A stretch of 64,000 nt of DNA, taken from assembly GCA_001931535.1 (NCBI GenBank), contig CP016211.1, positions 14,709,501 to 14,773,500 on the forward strand, read 5' to 3'. The notes beneath the pieces are model-generated. The model was not told the DNA's origin. It saw nothing but the letters and a program-made list of their open reading frames with translations, and did no database searches. The DNA comes from Minicystis rosea (GTDB lineage: Bacteria > Myxococcota_A > Polyangia > Polyangiales > Polyangiaceae). The position numbers and the translations under genes were made by a program. Below, in pieces: positions 51,000 through 59,897 of this stretch; positions within the stretch are counted from its first letter, which is position 1; the number at the start of each line of letters is the position of its first letter.

Positions 51000-51338
51000 A
51001 TGGATATCAAGGTTCGCTCGGTGGGAGACGTCAGGGTTCTGGACATCTGCGGAAAGATCGTGCTCGGCGAAGGTGAGTCCCAGCTCTGCGAGCGCATCCG
51101 CGTCGAGGTGGGCGACGGCCAGTTCAAGCTCCTCCTCAACATGGGCCAGGTCACGAACATCGACAGCGCCGGCCTCGGCGCGATGATCCGCGGCTACACC
51201 TCCGTGAAGCGCGAGGGCGCGTCCCTCAAGCTCGCGAACCTGAGCCGCAGGGTGCAAGACATCTTGGCGCTCACCAAGCTGATCACCATCTTCGAGACGT
51301 ACGACACCGAGGGCGAGGCGATCAGCAGCTTCGCCTGA
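51000..51338 (+). CDS. STAS-domain anti-sigma-factor antagonist
   Basis: 112-aa single STAS domain like SpoIIAA/RsbV. The core has VRVLDICGKIVLGEGESQL (about 11-29), then NMGQVTNIDSAGLGAMIRGY (about 47-66), where the Ser of DSAGLG is the expected phosphorylation site, and ASLKLANLSRRVQDILALTK. Partner kinases would bind or phosphorylate it to control a sigma factor or another switch; no such kinase gene is in the window. ATG 51000 follows AAGGAAGCTCGAGG. The gap before it (50846-50999) holds no other feature. Confidence 0.88.
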   Translation: MDIKVRSVGDVRVLDICGKIVLGEGESQLCERIRVEVGDGQFKLLLNMGQVTNIDSAGLGAMIRGYTSVKREGASLKLANLSRRVQDILALTKLITIFETYDTEGEAISSFA

Positions 51339-51424
51339 TTCACGGGGCCGCGCATCGCCCCTGGGCATGATTCGGGATGGGAAGGCGGTGGAACCCCTGC
51401 GCGGCTCGCCTGTCCAACCCCGCC

Positions 51425-52852
51425 ATGCCTCGCCGCATCCTCGCGCTCGCTGCCATCGCCTCGTCCCTCGCTGCCGCCGCTCCCGCCTTCGCCGACGACT
51501 GCGCCGAAGGTCGCCTCCAAGCCGAAGAGCTCTTCGCCGCCGCGGGCAAGGCGACCGATCGCGAGGCCGCTTGGGACCGGTATGCCCAGGCCGGCGAGGC
51601 TTATTGGGCCCTTTGGCAGAAGCACGGTGAGGCTCCTCTTCGCGCGCACACCGCGCCGACTTGCGCGAAGCTCGAGGAGGTCTTGTACAACGCCAGCAAG
51701 GCATTCCAGGCGGCGCGGGACATCACGCGTGCCAATGCGATTGGCCTCGTGCTCGTCGATCCCAAGAATGGTTTTGCGGCGACCCTCCTCGCGCGGAAGA
51801 TGGTTCATGACATGGGCGCGCGGTATCACGCGCTCGCCGAATATGCGGAAGCGGTCCGCTGGTACGAGCGGTATGCGCGGGAGAATCCCAAAGAGGAGAA
51901 GGCGAAAGACGTCCTCTTGGACGCCGTCGTCCTGCGGCTCGGGCTCGGTGACGAGCGCGCCGCCCTGGCGAATGCCGAGCTCTACGACAAGACGTATGGC
52001 GCCGCGCAGCGCGAAAGGAGCGCGCAGATCGCGTTCGCGCTCGCGGCGCACGAGGTCGACCGGGAGCGGTGGGCCGCGGCGGAGAAGCGTTTTGCCACCG
52101 CCGAGACGCGCATCGATCGCGACGGCTCGCTCGCCCTGCGACTCCAGATGCATGCGCAGCGCGGCCGCGTGCTGCAGAAGCTCGGCAAGGCCCGCGAGGC
52201 CGCGGCCCAACATCGTTTGGTGCTGGACCTCCTTCATCGTCCGCAGACGATGCGACAGATGGTGATGGCGGGGGACGATCGCATGCTGGGCAAAGCGCTC
52301 ATGGCGGCGGGCGAGTCGCTCGTCTACTTCGCCGAGGAAGCCGCGCAGAAGGCTCGTGCCGTGCGCCTGCCTGCCTATCGGGGCAAGCGCGATCGCGAGG
52401 CCATGGCGCGCTGGGTGGATGATGTCTTTGCGCGCGCTCTCGGGGAGCGGCGCGCAGCCATCGGCGCCGCCGAGAAGATTCATGCTCAGGTGTCGGACCT
52501 CCAACCCGTTCCGCCGCCGCGTTGGGTGGTGGTCGCGAGCGTTTCGGCGACAGGCCTGTGGGCCGAGCTCGCCGACGAGATTGGTGCGCTCGCGGTGATG
52601 GATGGAAAGAAGCCCGATCCCATGCTTGCCGCTGCGCTCGCACCGGCGCGCGATGCCGCGCGTGTGCGCCTCTTGGCGGCGGCGCGCACGTGCGTGTCGC
52701 TCGGAGGGAAATTCGCGTGGCAGGCCGCGGATTCGTCGTACTGCGCCGAGGTCCTCACGCGTGAGTTTCCCGCGGCACATCCACGCCTCGACGAGATCCT
52801 TCCGCGGCCGCGATGGATGGCGTCCGGGCTGTCGGCGCGCTTCGAGCCGTAA
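51425..52852 (+). CDS. Exported TPR-repeat protein
   Basis: 475-aa protein with a signal peptide cleaved near AFADD and mostly helical repeats of TPR/SEL type: WDRYAQAGEAYWALWQKHG, YHALAEYAEAVRWYERYARE (about 140-159), AALANAELYDKTYG, AAEKRFATAETRIDRDGSL and GRVLQKLGKAREAAAQHRLV. The C-terminal third (about 310-475) departs from the repeat and contains a Cys pair (ARTCVSLG, SSYCAEVL). It is a likely periplasmic scaffold. ATG 51425 begins the signal peptide. It lies 86 bases after the STAS gene and may be its co-transcript. It is convergent with the steroid-reductase-like gene (15-base gap). Confidence 0.75.
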   Translation: MPRRILALAAIASSLAAAAPAFADDCAEGRLQAEELFAAAGKATDREAAWDRYAQAGEAYWALWQKHGEAPLRAHTAPTCAKLEEVLYNASKAFQAARDITRANAIGLVLVDPKNGFAATLLARKMVHDMGARYHALAEYAEAVRWYERYARENPKEEKAKDVLLDAVVLRLGLGDERAALANAELYDKTYGAAQRERSAQIAFALAAHEVDRERWAAAEKRFATAETRIDRDGSLALRLQMHAQRGRVLQKLGKAREAAAQHRLVLDLLHRPQTMRQMVMAGDDRMLGKALMAAGESLVYFAEEAAQKARAVRLPAYRGKRDREAMARWVDDVFARALGERRAAIGAAEKIHAQVSDLQPVPPPRWVVVASVSATGLWAELADEIGALAVMDGKKPDPMLAAALAPARDAARVRLLAAARTCVSLGGKFAWQAADSSYCAEVLTREFPAAHPRLDEILPRPRWMASGLSARFEP

Positions 52853-52867
52853 ACGGCCCCATCGCGG

Positions 52868-53626
52868 TCAGATGAGGAAGGGAATGACGGCTCTTCGGTC
52901 CTTCGGATACTCGGTGAAGTGTTGCCGATACCACTTGTGGTAGGCGAGGGCCCGCGGGGCGAGGTTCGCGAAGGTCCAGACGGCGAAGCACAGGCCGGCG
53001 GGTGACCAGGTCGCCACGGCCCAGCCCGTCCACTCGAGGATCTCGCCGAAGTAGTTGGCGCAGGAGACGTAGCCGAAGAGGCCTCCGACGGGGATCTTGT
53101 AACCGGCGTCGCCGTCCTTCCGGAGGTGCCTCAGCACATGATCGGAGTGGAGGTTGATGGCGAGCCCGGCGAAGAACATCAGCGCGCCGACGATGAACCT
53201 CGGGTCGAGGAGATAGGCAGTCTCGTAGAGGCGCGCGTAGTGCGACAGCCACCTCCCATTCAGGTAGCCGTTCAGCGAGGTGAAGAGGATGGCGAGCGCC
53301 ACGACCCCGGTGGTCGCGTTCTTCTTGTTTCCTCGGAGGAGGAAGGGGAACACGAACGTCCTTTGCAGATAATGAATCTGCCACATGGCGAAGAGGACGA
53401 GCGGGACCGGAGCGAGGGCATGCTCACCGAGGAAGAAGAAGATCGCGAAGGAGAGCACGGAGGGCAGCTCCTGAATCACCCACGCGGCGCGGGCGCTGAA
53501 TTGGGGGCCCCACCCCGTCCGGGCATATCGCCCATAAGGGGCCTGGACGAAGAAGAGGCTCACGAACATCACGGCTGCCACGGCGAACGTGATGCGGATC
53601 AGCACGTCGTAAATCTGTCGCTCCAT
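52868..53626 (-). CDS. 3-oxo-5-alpha-steroid 4-dehydrogenase (SRD5A) family membrane reductase
   Basis: 252-aa integral membrane protein of the steroid 5-alpha-reductase / DUF1295 group, which reduces enone double bonds with NADPH in steroids or long-chain lipids. The hallmarks are intact: MWQIHYLQRTFVFPFLLRG (about 81-99), YKIPVGGLFGYVSCANYFGE (about 175-194) with EWTGWA, and the C-terminal PRALAYHKWYRQHF and EYPKDRRAVIPFLI (about 225-252) with the Tyr/His/Lys residues used for cofactor and substrate. Length matches the animal enzymes (about 255 aa). It is followed leftward by the TPR gene and has the AraC regulator 100 bases upstream on the same strand. The true substrate in bacteria is unknown. 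Confidence 0.9.
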   Translation of the reverse strand: MERQIYDVLIRITFAVAAVMFVSLFFVQAPYGRYARTGWGPQFSARAAWVIQELPSVLSFAIFFFLGEHALAPVPLVLFAMWQIHYLQRTFVFPFLLRGNKKNATTGVVALAILFTSLNGYLNGRWLSHYARLYETAYLLDPRFIVGALMFFAGLAINLHSDHVLRHLRKDGDAGYKIPVGGLFGYVSCANYFGEILEWTGWAVATWSPAGLCFAVWTFANLAPRALAYHKWYRQHFTEYPKDRRAVIPFLI

Positions 53627-53726
53627 GTCTCGACGCTCCTTCGATTCGCACGCTAGATCGGGCGCGGGGAGCGCCCGGCGCGTGGCGCCGTCGGCACGTC
53701 GAATGGCGCGATCGGCGAGCTGAGGC

Positions 53727-54743
53727 TCAGGGCCCGGCGAGCGCGCGGCGCCGGTGCTCCGCCGGAGTGGTCCCCGTCCAGCGACGGAAGGCGCGGTGGA
53801 ACGCGCTCACGTTGGAGAAGCCTGCGAGGAATGCGATCTCGGTGATGCTGACGCCGGGGGCGGCGAGGCGCTCCAAGGTCAGATCGCGCCGCACTTCGTC
53901 GGCGTAGGCCTGGAAGGTGATCCCCGCTTCGCGCAGGCGCCGCTGCAGGGTGCGCGGGCTGGTGCGCATCCGCCGGGCGATGCGATCGAGCTCGAGCGCG
54001 CCGTGGGCCAGCTCGTCGGCGAGCGCGCGGCGCAGGGCGGCGAGGAAGTCGTCGCGCGGTGGGAGCTTTTCGAGGAGCGCCTCCACCTGGCGATCGATCA
54101 CCGCGATGAGGGTGGGATCTGCGGCGATGAGGGGCGCAGCGAGCAGCGCGGCATCGAAGACGATGGCGTTCTCGGGCGCGCCGAAGCGGAGCTTCGCGGC
54201 GAAGATGCGCCGGTGCTCGGTCATGTCGGCGGGCGCGGCGTGGGCGAAGGCGACCTCGAAGAGCGGAAGCGGACCTCCCGATGAGCGCCGCAACCGCGAT
54301 ACCCACATCGCGAAGACGAACTCGACGAAATGGCGCGGCGCCGGAGGCTCGCAGTGAAAGCTCTGCGTGTAGCGCGCGACGCTGCCTTCGACGTCGAGGC
54401 GGACCACGCCGCCCTCGTGCATCAGGCGCTGGTAGCGGCAGACGCGATCGAGCGCGTCGCCGACCGTCGCGCAATGCCGGAGCGTGTAGTCGACGGCGTC
54501 GAAGGCCTGGCCGTGCGACGCCTCGGCTGCGTGCAGCCCGAACGCGGGATCATGGGTGAGGGCCGCGAGATCCTGCCAGACGGCCACGATGATCGCGTGC
54601 GGCACGCGCCCGAAGGGATCGGTGAGCTGGGCCGGATCGAGGTCATGGCTCCGAGCGACGCGATCCACGTCGATGCCGCGCGAGCCCGCGTAGCGCAGGG
54701 CGATCCACGCGGCCTTCATGCTTCCCTCGACCGTGCGGTTCAT
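53727..54743 (-). CDS. AraC-family transcriptional regulator (OruR/ArgR-ligand type)
   Basis: 338-aa regulator with the Arabinose_bd-like N-terminal region (about 15-210; AWIALRYAGSRGIDVDRVAR, DPAFGLHAAEASHGQAFDAV, CRYQRLMHEGG). It has a C-terminal double helix-turn-helix (about 235-335): LDRIARRMRTSPRTLQRRLR and VSITEIAFLAGFSNVSAFHR, then FRRWTGTTPAEHRR, the AraC signature. ATG 54743 gives the usual length. It faces the five-gene unit starting at 54874 across 130 bases and is followed by the SRD5A-like gene. It therefore probably governs one or both in answer to a hydrophobic or amino-acid ligand. Confidence 0.92.
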   Translation of the reverse strand: MNRTVEGSMKAAWIALRYAGSRGIDVDRVARSHDLDPAQLTDPFGRVPHAIIVAVWQDLAALTHDPAFGLHAAEASHGQAFDAVDYTLRHCATVGDALDRVCRYQRLMHEGGVVRLDVEGSVARYTQSFHCEPPAPRHFVEFVFAMWVSRLRRSSGGPLPLFEVAFAHAAPADMTEHRRIFAAKLRFGAPENAIVFDAALLAAPLIAADPTLIAVIDRQVEALLEKLPPRDDFLAALRRALADELAHGALELDRIARRMRTSPRTLQRRLREAGITFQAYADEVRRDLTLERLAAPGVSITEIAFLAGFSNVSAFHRAFRRWTGTTPAEHRRRALAGP

Positions 54744-54873
54744 GGCCGGTCCAGCGAGGGTACGCGCGCCGTGATGCGGCTGCGAGCGCGGATGTGCAGA
54801 GCGCGCCAATCGGCTGTCCTCCCGCGCCACGGGCCGAGCCCTCCGGTGCTTCGGCGCAACGTGGGGCGCAGCC

Positions 54874-55284
54874 ATGGATTCTCGGTTCTTTCGGTTCTTC
54901 TACGGCACCGTCGAGCCTGCGCTCGAGCTCCTCGCGGGCCTCCTCGGGCTCTTCGCGCCCGCCGTGTTGCGGAGCTCGCTCTCGCCCGGGCTGAGCGCGG
55001 ATGCATCGCCGGCGGCGCTCTTCGTCACCCGCGAGTTTGGGGTGATGGCCCTCGCGTTCGCCTTCGTTCAGTACGGGCTGCTCCGCTCGTGGGAGCGATC
55101 GATCGTACGGCGCCTGCTCCTCGCGTTGCTCCCCGGCGACGTGATCCACGCAGCGCTCACCATCGCTCACCTCGCGGGCGGAGGCGCGCTCGACGCCGGC
55201 GCCGCCTTCAACCTGACGCTCTCGGCGGCGACGCCGCTGCTCCGCGCCTACTTCCTCTTCGTTCGCATGGAGCGTGACGCATGA
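54874..55284 (+). CDS. Small membrane protein, first gene of a five-gene unit
   Basis: 136-aa protein with four hydrophobic helices (about 15-32, 50-70, 80-100, 105-125) and the ordered pattern VTREFGVMALAFAFVQYGLL then GDVIHAALTIAHLAGGG. No family with a known function is recognised. It is divergent from the AraC regulator and overlaps the next gene by four bases (ATGA). It probably partners the enzymes of this unit at the membrane. Confidence 0.72.
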   Translation: MDSRFFRFFYGTVEPALELLAGLLGLFAPAVLRSSLSPGLSADASPAALFVTREFGVMALAFAFVQYGLLRSWERSIVRRLLLALLPGDVIHAALTIAHLAGGGALDAGAAFNLTLSAATPLLRAYFLFVRMERDA

Positions 55285-55775
55285 TCACGCTCCGCACCGA
55301 GATCGTCATCGAGGGAACCGCGGCTCGGATCTGGGAGGTCCTCACGGACCTGCCGCGGTACCCGGCGTGGAATCCTTTCACCCCGGAGGCGCAAGGGCAT
55401 CTCGCGCCGGGCGCCCGCGTCGATCTTCGCGTCCGCTTCGCGATCGCGGGGCTGATCCATGCGCCTCATCGCGTGGTCGCGGTCGAGCCTCGCCGCAAGC
55501 TGAGCTGGGCGCAGGAGGGGCCGCCACCGTGGCTGCTGTCGATGGTGCGGGAGCAGATCCTCCACACGATGCCGGACGGACGCGTGCGGCTCGAGAACCG
55601 GCTCCTCTTCGATGGGCTCTTGGCGTGGCCCGTCCACGCGCTCGTTCACCGCGCCGTTCGCCGCGGTTTCCACGCGATGGAGCGCGCGCTCCGGTCGCGC
55701 GTGGAGCAGGCGAAGGGCGCCTCTTCCGCCCCGGAGATCGGGGCGAACGACACGAAAGGAGACACGCGATCATGA
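55281..55775 (+). CDS. SRPBCC (polyketide cyclase/START-like) family protein
   Basis: 164-aa protein with the SRPBCC opening TEIVIEGTAARIWEVLTDLP (about 5-24), RYPAWNPFTPEAQGHLAPGA and the middle VEPRRKLSWAQEGPPPWLL. This fold makes a deep hydrophobic cavity that binds lipids, steroids or polyketides. It overlaps its neighbours by four bases on both sides, so it is translated with them. The final 25 residues are polar and may be disordered. Binding versus catalysis cannot be told. Confidence 0.85.
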   Translation: MITLRTEIVIEGTAARIWEVLTDLPRYPAWNPFTPEAQGHLAPGARVDLRVRFAIAGLIHAPHRVVAVEPRRKLSWAQEGPPPWLLSMVREQILHTMPDGRVRLENRLLFDGLLAWPVHALVHRAVRRGFHAMERALRSRVEQAKGASSAPEIGANDTKGDTRS

Positions 55776-56854
55776 TCTCTCGTCGCTTGCGCGTCCTCGT
55801 CACCGGCGCGTTCGGTAACCTCGGCAGTCACCTGGTCGAGGAGCTCTGTGCGCGCGATGTCGCGCTCACCTGCTTCGACCTGGAGTCGCCCGCCGCACGC
55901 GCGCAGGCGAGGAGGCTCTCCACGCGGCGCGCATTCGCGGTCGCATGGGGCGACATCCGCGCCGGCGAGCGCGTGGCCGAGGTGATCGCCCAAGCCAGGC
56001 CTGATGCGATCGTCCACCTCGCTGCGGTCATTCCCACGCTCGCCTACAAGCGACCTGCGCTCTCGCAGTCGGTGAACGTCGAAGGGACACGCAACGTCCT
56101 CGCATCGGCGGAAGCCACGGGGCGCGCGCCTCGGATCCTCTTCGCTTCGAGCTATGCCGTCCACGGGGCGCGCAATGGCAAGAAGGCGCTGTCGCGGCTC
56201 ACCGCCGACACGCCCCTCGCGCCGTTCGATCCGTACGGGCAGCAGAAGGTCGCGTGCGAGCGCATGCTGCGCGAGAGCGCGCTGCCTTGGAGCATCCTCC
56301 GTCTCGGCGCGGTCCTGCCTGTGCGTTACCCGCGCACGCTCGACGAGGCCGACGTTCGCCTCGCCTTCGAGCTGCCCGCGGATGCACGCGATCACGCCAT
56401 CCACGGGCGCGATGCGGCCGTCGCGTTCGCCAACGCCCTCACCGCGGACTGCGTGGGCAAGACGTTGTTGATCGGAGGCGGCGAGGGCTGGTCGCTGACC
56501 AAGGGCGAGTACCTCGACCGGACGCTGGATGCGCTCGGCATCGGTGCGTTGCCGCGATCCGCGTATTGCCCCGCTGATCCGGACGCGGACGCAGCTTGGT
56601 ATTTCTGCGACTGGCTCGACACCGCCGAGGCCGAGGCGCTGCTCTCCTTTCAGCGCCGTCGCGTCGACGACTACTTCCGCGAGCTCGCCCGCAGCACGGG
56701 TATCACCCGCACGCTGGCGAGGCTCGCCGCGCCCGTCGTGCGCCGGAGGTTGCTGCGACTCTCGCCTTACTACCGCGGCGATCGGCGCCTCGTCGTGCAG
56801 CCGACGTGGGAGCGCATCGAACCCATCTTCGCGCCTCGTCGCGCGGCAGCTTGA
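55772..56854 (+). CDS. NAD(P)-dependent epimerase/dehydratase (extended SDR)
   Basis: 360-aa extended SDR. Rossmann motif VLVTGAFGNLGSHLVEELCA (about 8-27), acidic FDLES, VHLAAVIPTLAYKRP, ILFASSYAVHGARNGKKALS (catalytic Ser), and the pair in FDPYGQQKVACERML (Tyr-x3-Lys, about 157-171). It acts on a nucleotide sugar or, like 3-beta-hydroxysteroid dehydrogenases, on a lipid alcohol. The Met-rich context of membrane genes and SRPBCC favours the latter (inference). Starts four bases inside the SRPBCC gene; 12 bases before the next gene. Confidence 0.88.
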   Translation: MISRRLRVLVTGAFGNLGSHLVEELCARDVALTCFDLESPAARAQARRLSTRRAFAVAWGDIRAGERVAEVIAQARPDAIVHLAAVIPTLAYKRPALSQSVNVEGTRNVLASAEATGRAPRILFASSYAVHGARNGKKALSRLTADTPLAPFDPYGQQKVACERMLRESALPWSILRLGAVLPVRYPRTLDEADVRLAFELPADARDHAIHGRDAAVAFANALTADCVGKTLLIGGGEGWSLTKGEYLDRTLDALGIGALPRSAYCPADPDADAAWYFCDWLDTAEAEALLSFQRRRVDDYFRELARSTGITRTLARLAAPVVRRRLLRLSPYYRGDRRLVVQPTWERIEPIFAPRRAAA

Positions 56855-56866
56855 GAGGAGACGACC

Positions 56867-57694
56867 ATGAATCTCATCGCGCCGTCGTTCCACGTCACGC
56901 TCCTCGGCCTCGCGATCTTCTACGTCATGCTCTACGCGACACCGGGGCTCCTCGTTCGTCTTCAATCGATGCCGTGGACGTCGCGCCCGCGCGACAACCT
57001 CGATCTCGATCTCCAGACCGTCATCTACGCGACCTACCACACCCGTTGGCTCAACCATGCGACCCACTGGCTCCTGATCGTCGATCAGGTGGCGTGGTTC
57101 GTTCTGTTCGAGCACGTGCACCCCGCCGTCGCGGGCGCGGCGCTCGCGCTCCTCGCCGTGCAGGCCGTCCTTCTCGCGGATCGAGCGCTTGCCGTTCTGC
57201 TCGGCCTGGTGTGGACCGCGTGCGCGGCGGTTGCCTTCCTCGCGCGCCGCGCCGCGGGCGATGCGGCGGTGCCCGCGGCCGAGATGTTCTTGATGGTGAG
57301 CGCGGCCCTGCGGGTGCTGGGCCACGCGGCCGAGCCGCTGCCACCGCTCATGGCCAATCCGACGACGTTCTTCGTTCCGATACGCGCCATGGAGCGGCGG
57401 CCCATCGTGCTCTTGTTCCCGATCTTCGGGTACCTCTCCGAGCTTGCCGCCGGGCTGCCATTCCGCCTGATCGTCGTCCAGATCGCGTGGCTCGGGCGCC
57501 GGCTCGGGGTCGGGCGAGCGCTGCCTTGGGCCGATGCCGCCGCGATCGCGCGCGACATCCATGCGCGCGGCTGGTCCGCCTACCCGAAGATCGCGCGCCT
57601 CGTCGCGCCGCACCTCGCCGGCAGCGCACGTGTCCCGACAGCGATCGCGAACCGGCCCGACATCGAGGCGAAGCTCGATGCTCCGCTGCGCTGA
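56867..57694 (+). CDS. Multi-pass membrane protein of unknown function
   Basis: 275-aa protein with about six hydrophobic helices. A conserved-looking early motif YATYHTRWLNHATHWLLIVD (about 50-69) brings several His close to the membrane, suggesting metal binding or an enzyme active site, and a later DRALAVLLGLVW. The C-terminal 70 residues are soluble, with a short amphipathic repeat. The His-x(n)-N-x2-H pattern is faintly like membrane hydroxylase or Mpo1-like proteins, not enough for a claim. ATG 56867 follows GAGAGGAGACGACC. Fourth gene of the unit. Confidence 0.7.
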   Translation: MNLIAPSFHVTLLGLAIFYVMLYATPGLLVRLQSMPWTSRPRDNLDLDLQTVIYATYHTRWLNHATHWLLIVDQVAWFVLFEHVHPAVAGAALALLAVQAVLLADRALAVLLGLVWTACAAVAFLARRAAGDAAVPAAEMFLMVSAALRVLGHAAEPLPPLMANPTTFFVPIRAMERRPIVLLFPIFGYLSELAAGLPFRLIVVQIAWLGRRLGVGRALPWADAAAIARDIHARGWSAYPKIARLVAPHLAGSARVPTAIANRPDIEAKLDAPLR

Positions 57695-57717
57695 AATGGA
57701 GTACGAAGATCCCTGTC

Positions 57718-58572
57718 ATGAAGATCGAGCGCGCCGGCGCCTTCTCTCCAACCGCGCTCACCGAGCTTTGGAACCTAGGCTACACGGGCTACTTCGTTCC
57801 CGTGCAATTCACTGAGGCGCTCTTCGCGCAGCACGTCCGCGCCGGCAACATCGATTTGGACAGCTCGCTGGTGCTCGTGGACGGTGAGGCGCCGGCGGCG
57901 TTCTCGTTTCTTGGTCGGCGCGGTGAGCGAGGTTGGATTGGAGGCGTCGGCGTCGTGCCCACCCATCGGGGCAAGGGCATCGCGCACGAGCTCTTCGCGG
58001 AGCACATGAGTCTCGCGCGACGAGTGGGGCTCACGCGTGTGGTGCTCGAAGTCCTGCGCCAGAACTGGGCGCAGAAGGTCTATGCCCGGGCAGGGTTCGC
58101 CACGACGCGAAACCTGATGATGCTGGCAGGGACACTGCCGCGCGCCGCGAGCGCGGCGGAAGGCGTCCGTACGGTGACCGAGGAGGCGTTCTTTGCGCAC
58201 CACGCGCGGCTCCACGCGGCGTTCCCCGCCTGCTGGCAGCGAGAGGTGGAGTCGCTTCAAGCTGCTTCGACGCCGGGTGCGATCGAAGTGCTGGCGCTCG
58301 GCCCGGCGGATGCTCCGACTGGCATGCTCATGCTCGGCATGCAGAACGGTGCGGTGCGCATCCGTGATGGAGCGGCGCTCGACGAGGCAGCGGCGGAGGT
58401 GCTTTTGGCAGCCGTTTCGGCGCGGTATCCCGGCGCTTCCCTCACGTTGGTGAACGAGCCCGAGGGCAGCCCGTTGCATCGTGTGCTGCTCGCGATGGGT
58501 TTCGTGGAGAAGCTCGTGCAGCACGAGATGGTTTGGACCGGGAGCTCGACGTGTCTCCCGGAGCATGGATGA
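57718..58572 (+). CDS. GNAT-family N-acetyltransferase
   Basis: 284-aa acyl-CoA transferase. The acetyl-CoA loop is VGVVPTHRGKGIAHELFAEH (about 79-98), preceded by strand RGWIGGVGVV and followed by VLEVLRQNWAQKVYARAGF, the core GNAT fold. A second, degenerate GNAT-like half (about 150-284; LLAAVSARYPGASLTLVNEP, RVLLAMGFVEKLVQHEMVW) makes it a tandem type. ATG 57718 is 23 bases after the membrane-protein stop, so it is likely the last gene of the unit. A fragment of another gene lies behind it on the opposite strand. Acceptor unknown. Confidence 0.85.
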   Translation: MKIERAGAFSPTALTELWNLGYTGYFVPVQFTEALFAQHVRAGNIDLDSSLVLVDGEAPAAFSFLGRRGERGWIGGVGVVPTHRGKGIAHELFAEHMSLARRVGLTRVVLEVLRQNWAQKVYARAGFATTRNLMMLAGTLPRAASAAEGVRTVTEEAFFAHHARLHAAFPACWQREVESLQAASTPGAIEVLALGPADAPTGMLMLGMQNGAVRIRDGAALDEAAAEVLLAAVSARYPGASLTLVNEPEGSPLHRVLLAMGFVEKLVQHEMVWTGSSTCLPEHG

Positions 58573-58872
58573 GGGCATTGCGTCGCCGGCGGATGCGCGC
58601 GTGTGCCATGACGGCACCTGCCTGCGGTCCGCCGCGCGCGTGTACACGGCTTGTCCCGCGTATTCCCACGTGATGGCGCCGTCGAGCCACGGCGGCGTCT
58701 CCGTGCCCACGGTGGGATCGAGGGCGAGTTGGAATGGGCCCTCTCCGAGATCGATGATCTCGGGCCGAGCGCCGCTCGGCGCCGTATCCGCGCAGCCGGC
58801 GGCGAGCGCTGCGAGGGAAGCCAAGGTGCCGGCGACGAAGCGGCGCGTGCGAAGCATGTTGTCAGCGTGCAT
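58573..58872 (-). pseudogene. Lipoprotein 5' fragment, cut off at the GNAT gene
   Basis: Starts with a clear lipoprotein signal (MLRTRRFVAGTLASLAALAA with lipobox AAGC, near codons 6-29) and an ordered segment PEIIDLGEGPFQLALDPTVG, PPWLDGAITWEYAGQAVY. After about 95 codons the frame loses family-like composition where it meets the antisense of the GNAT gene, although it stays open to 57775. I read this as the front of a truncated gene. A short complete protein using that antisense tail cannot be excluded. Confidence 0.45.
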
Positions 58873-59065
58873 GATGATCTCCGTGGTTCGGCACGAGCGC
58901 AGTGAGCGCGCGACCCGAGGGATCACGTGTCCTCACCCGCTCCAATCCGTCGTTCGAGCGCGCGCGGTAGGGCGTCGCAGCGCGAAGACGTGTGTGCCTA
59001 TACCGCGGCGGCCTCGCCGCTGACATCGCTCCTGCATTTTTCGGGAGCGCGTCGCGCGAGATCGC

Positions 59066-59851
59066 TCAGCGCGAGAGCCCCTGCCACACCGCTTCGGCGA
59101 TCTTCGCCTGTCCCCGCCCATTGGCGTGGACGCCGTCCTCGAGGTCGGCCGGCGCGACCACGTCGAGCAAGTTGATGAAGCGCGCTCCCTTCTTCTTCGC
59201 GAGCCCCTCGTAGGCCACGGCCAGCGCCTTCATGTAATGGACCGTGTCGGGGCCGAGCTCCACGCCTTTGAAATAGGGCGTCAGCTTGTCGACGTTGATG
59301 GTGATCGGCGCCGCGATCACCACCTCGGCTTTGGGCAGCTTCTGCCGCGTCATGTCGACCATCTTGCTCATGTTGGTCGTGGCCTTTTCGACCACGCCCG
59401 GACGCCCGTGCTTCATGTCGTTCACCCCGAGGAAGAACAGCACCACGGCGCTGTCGGGGTTTTCGTCGAGCGCTTTGCCCAGCTCGGCCAGGCCTTCACC
59501 GGTGGTGCGGCCGTTGCGGCCGGCGTTGACCGCGTTGATGCGGTCGCTCTTCTTTTGGAGGACGGTGACCCATTTCTCCTCCGGCGCGATCTTGCCCGGC
59601 CAATCGGCTTGGGTAATCGAGTCACCGAAACAAAGAATCTTTCCCTGCGGGCCCGTCGCGGGCGCGGCGGTCGGCACCGGCGCCGCGCTCGCCGTCGCGC
59701 TGGGCAACGCTGCCTGCGGCGCGGGCGCGGACGCCGTCGTGCTGGTGGCGGGGCTCGAGGTCGGGGTCGAGCGGCTCTCGCAGCCGGAGAGCCAGGTGAG
59801 GGACACGGCGAGGAGCACGGCGGGGAGCGGCGCGGATCGCATGACGCGCAT
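59066..59851 (-). CDS. SGNH/GDSL-family hydrolase lipoprotein
   Basis: 261-aa exported esterase or lipase-like protein. Lipobox LSGC (about 22-25), a Ser/Thr/Ala/Pro linker (26-70), then block I ILCFGDSITQADWPG (nucleophile Ser about 78), NAGRNGRTTGEGLAELGKAL (block II Gly), FFLGVNDMKHG (block III Asn) and DGVHANGRGQAKIAEAV (block V Asp and His about 245-248). All four catalytic blocks are present. Two adjacent Met codons (59851, 59842) make the exact start uncertain. It may cut ester groups from polysaccharide or lipid at the cell surface. Monocistronic. Confidence 0.88.
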   Translation of the reverse strand: MRVMRSAPLPAVLLAVSLTWLSGCESRSTPTSSPATSTTASAPAPQAALPSATASAAPVPTAAPATGPQGKILCFGDSITQADWPGKIAPEEKWVTVLQKKSDRINAVNAGRNGRTTGEGLAELGKALDENPDSAVVLFFLGVNDMKHGRPGVVEKATTNMSKMVDMTRQKLPKAEVVIAAPITINVDKLTPYFKGVELGPDTVHYMKALAVAYEGLAKKKGARFINLLDVVAPADLEDGVHANGRGQAKIAEAVWQGLSR

Positions 59852-59897
59852 CCTACCGTGCTCTGGAGGCGTGCGCGCGAGCGTCTCCTGCGTGGCG

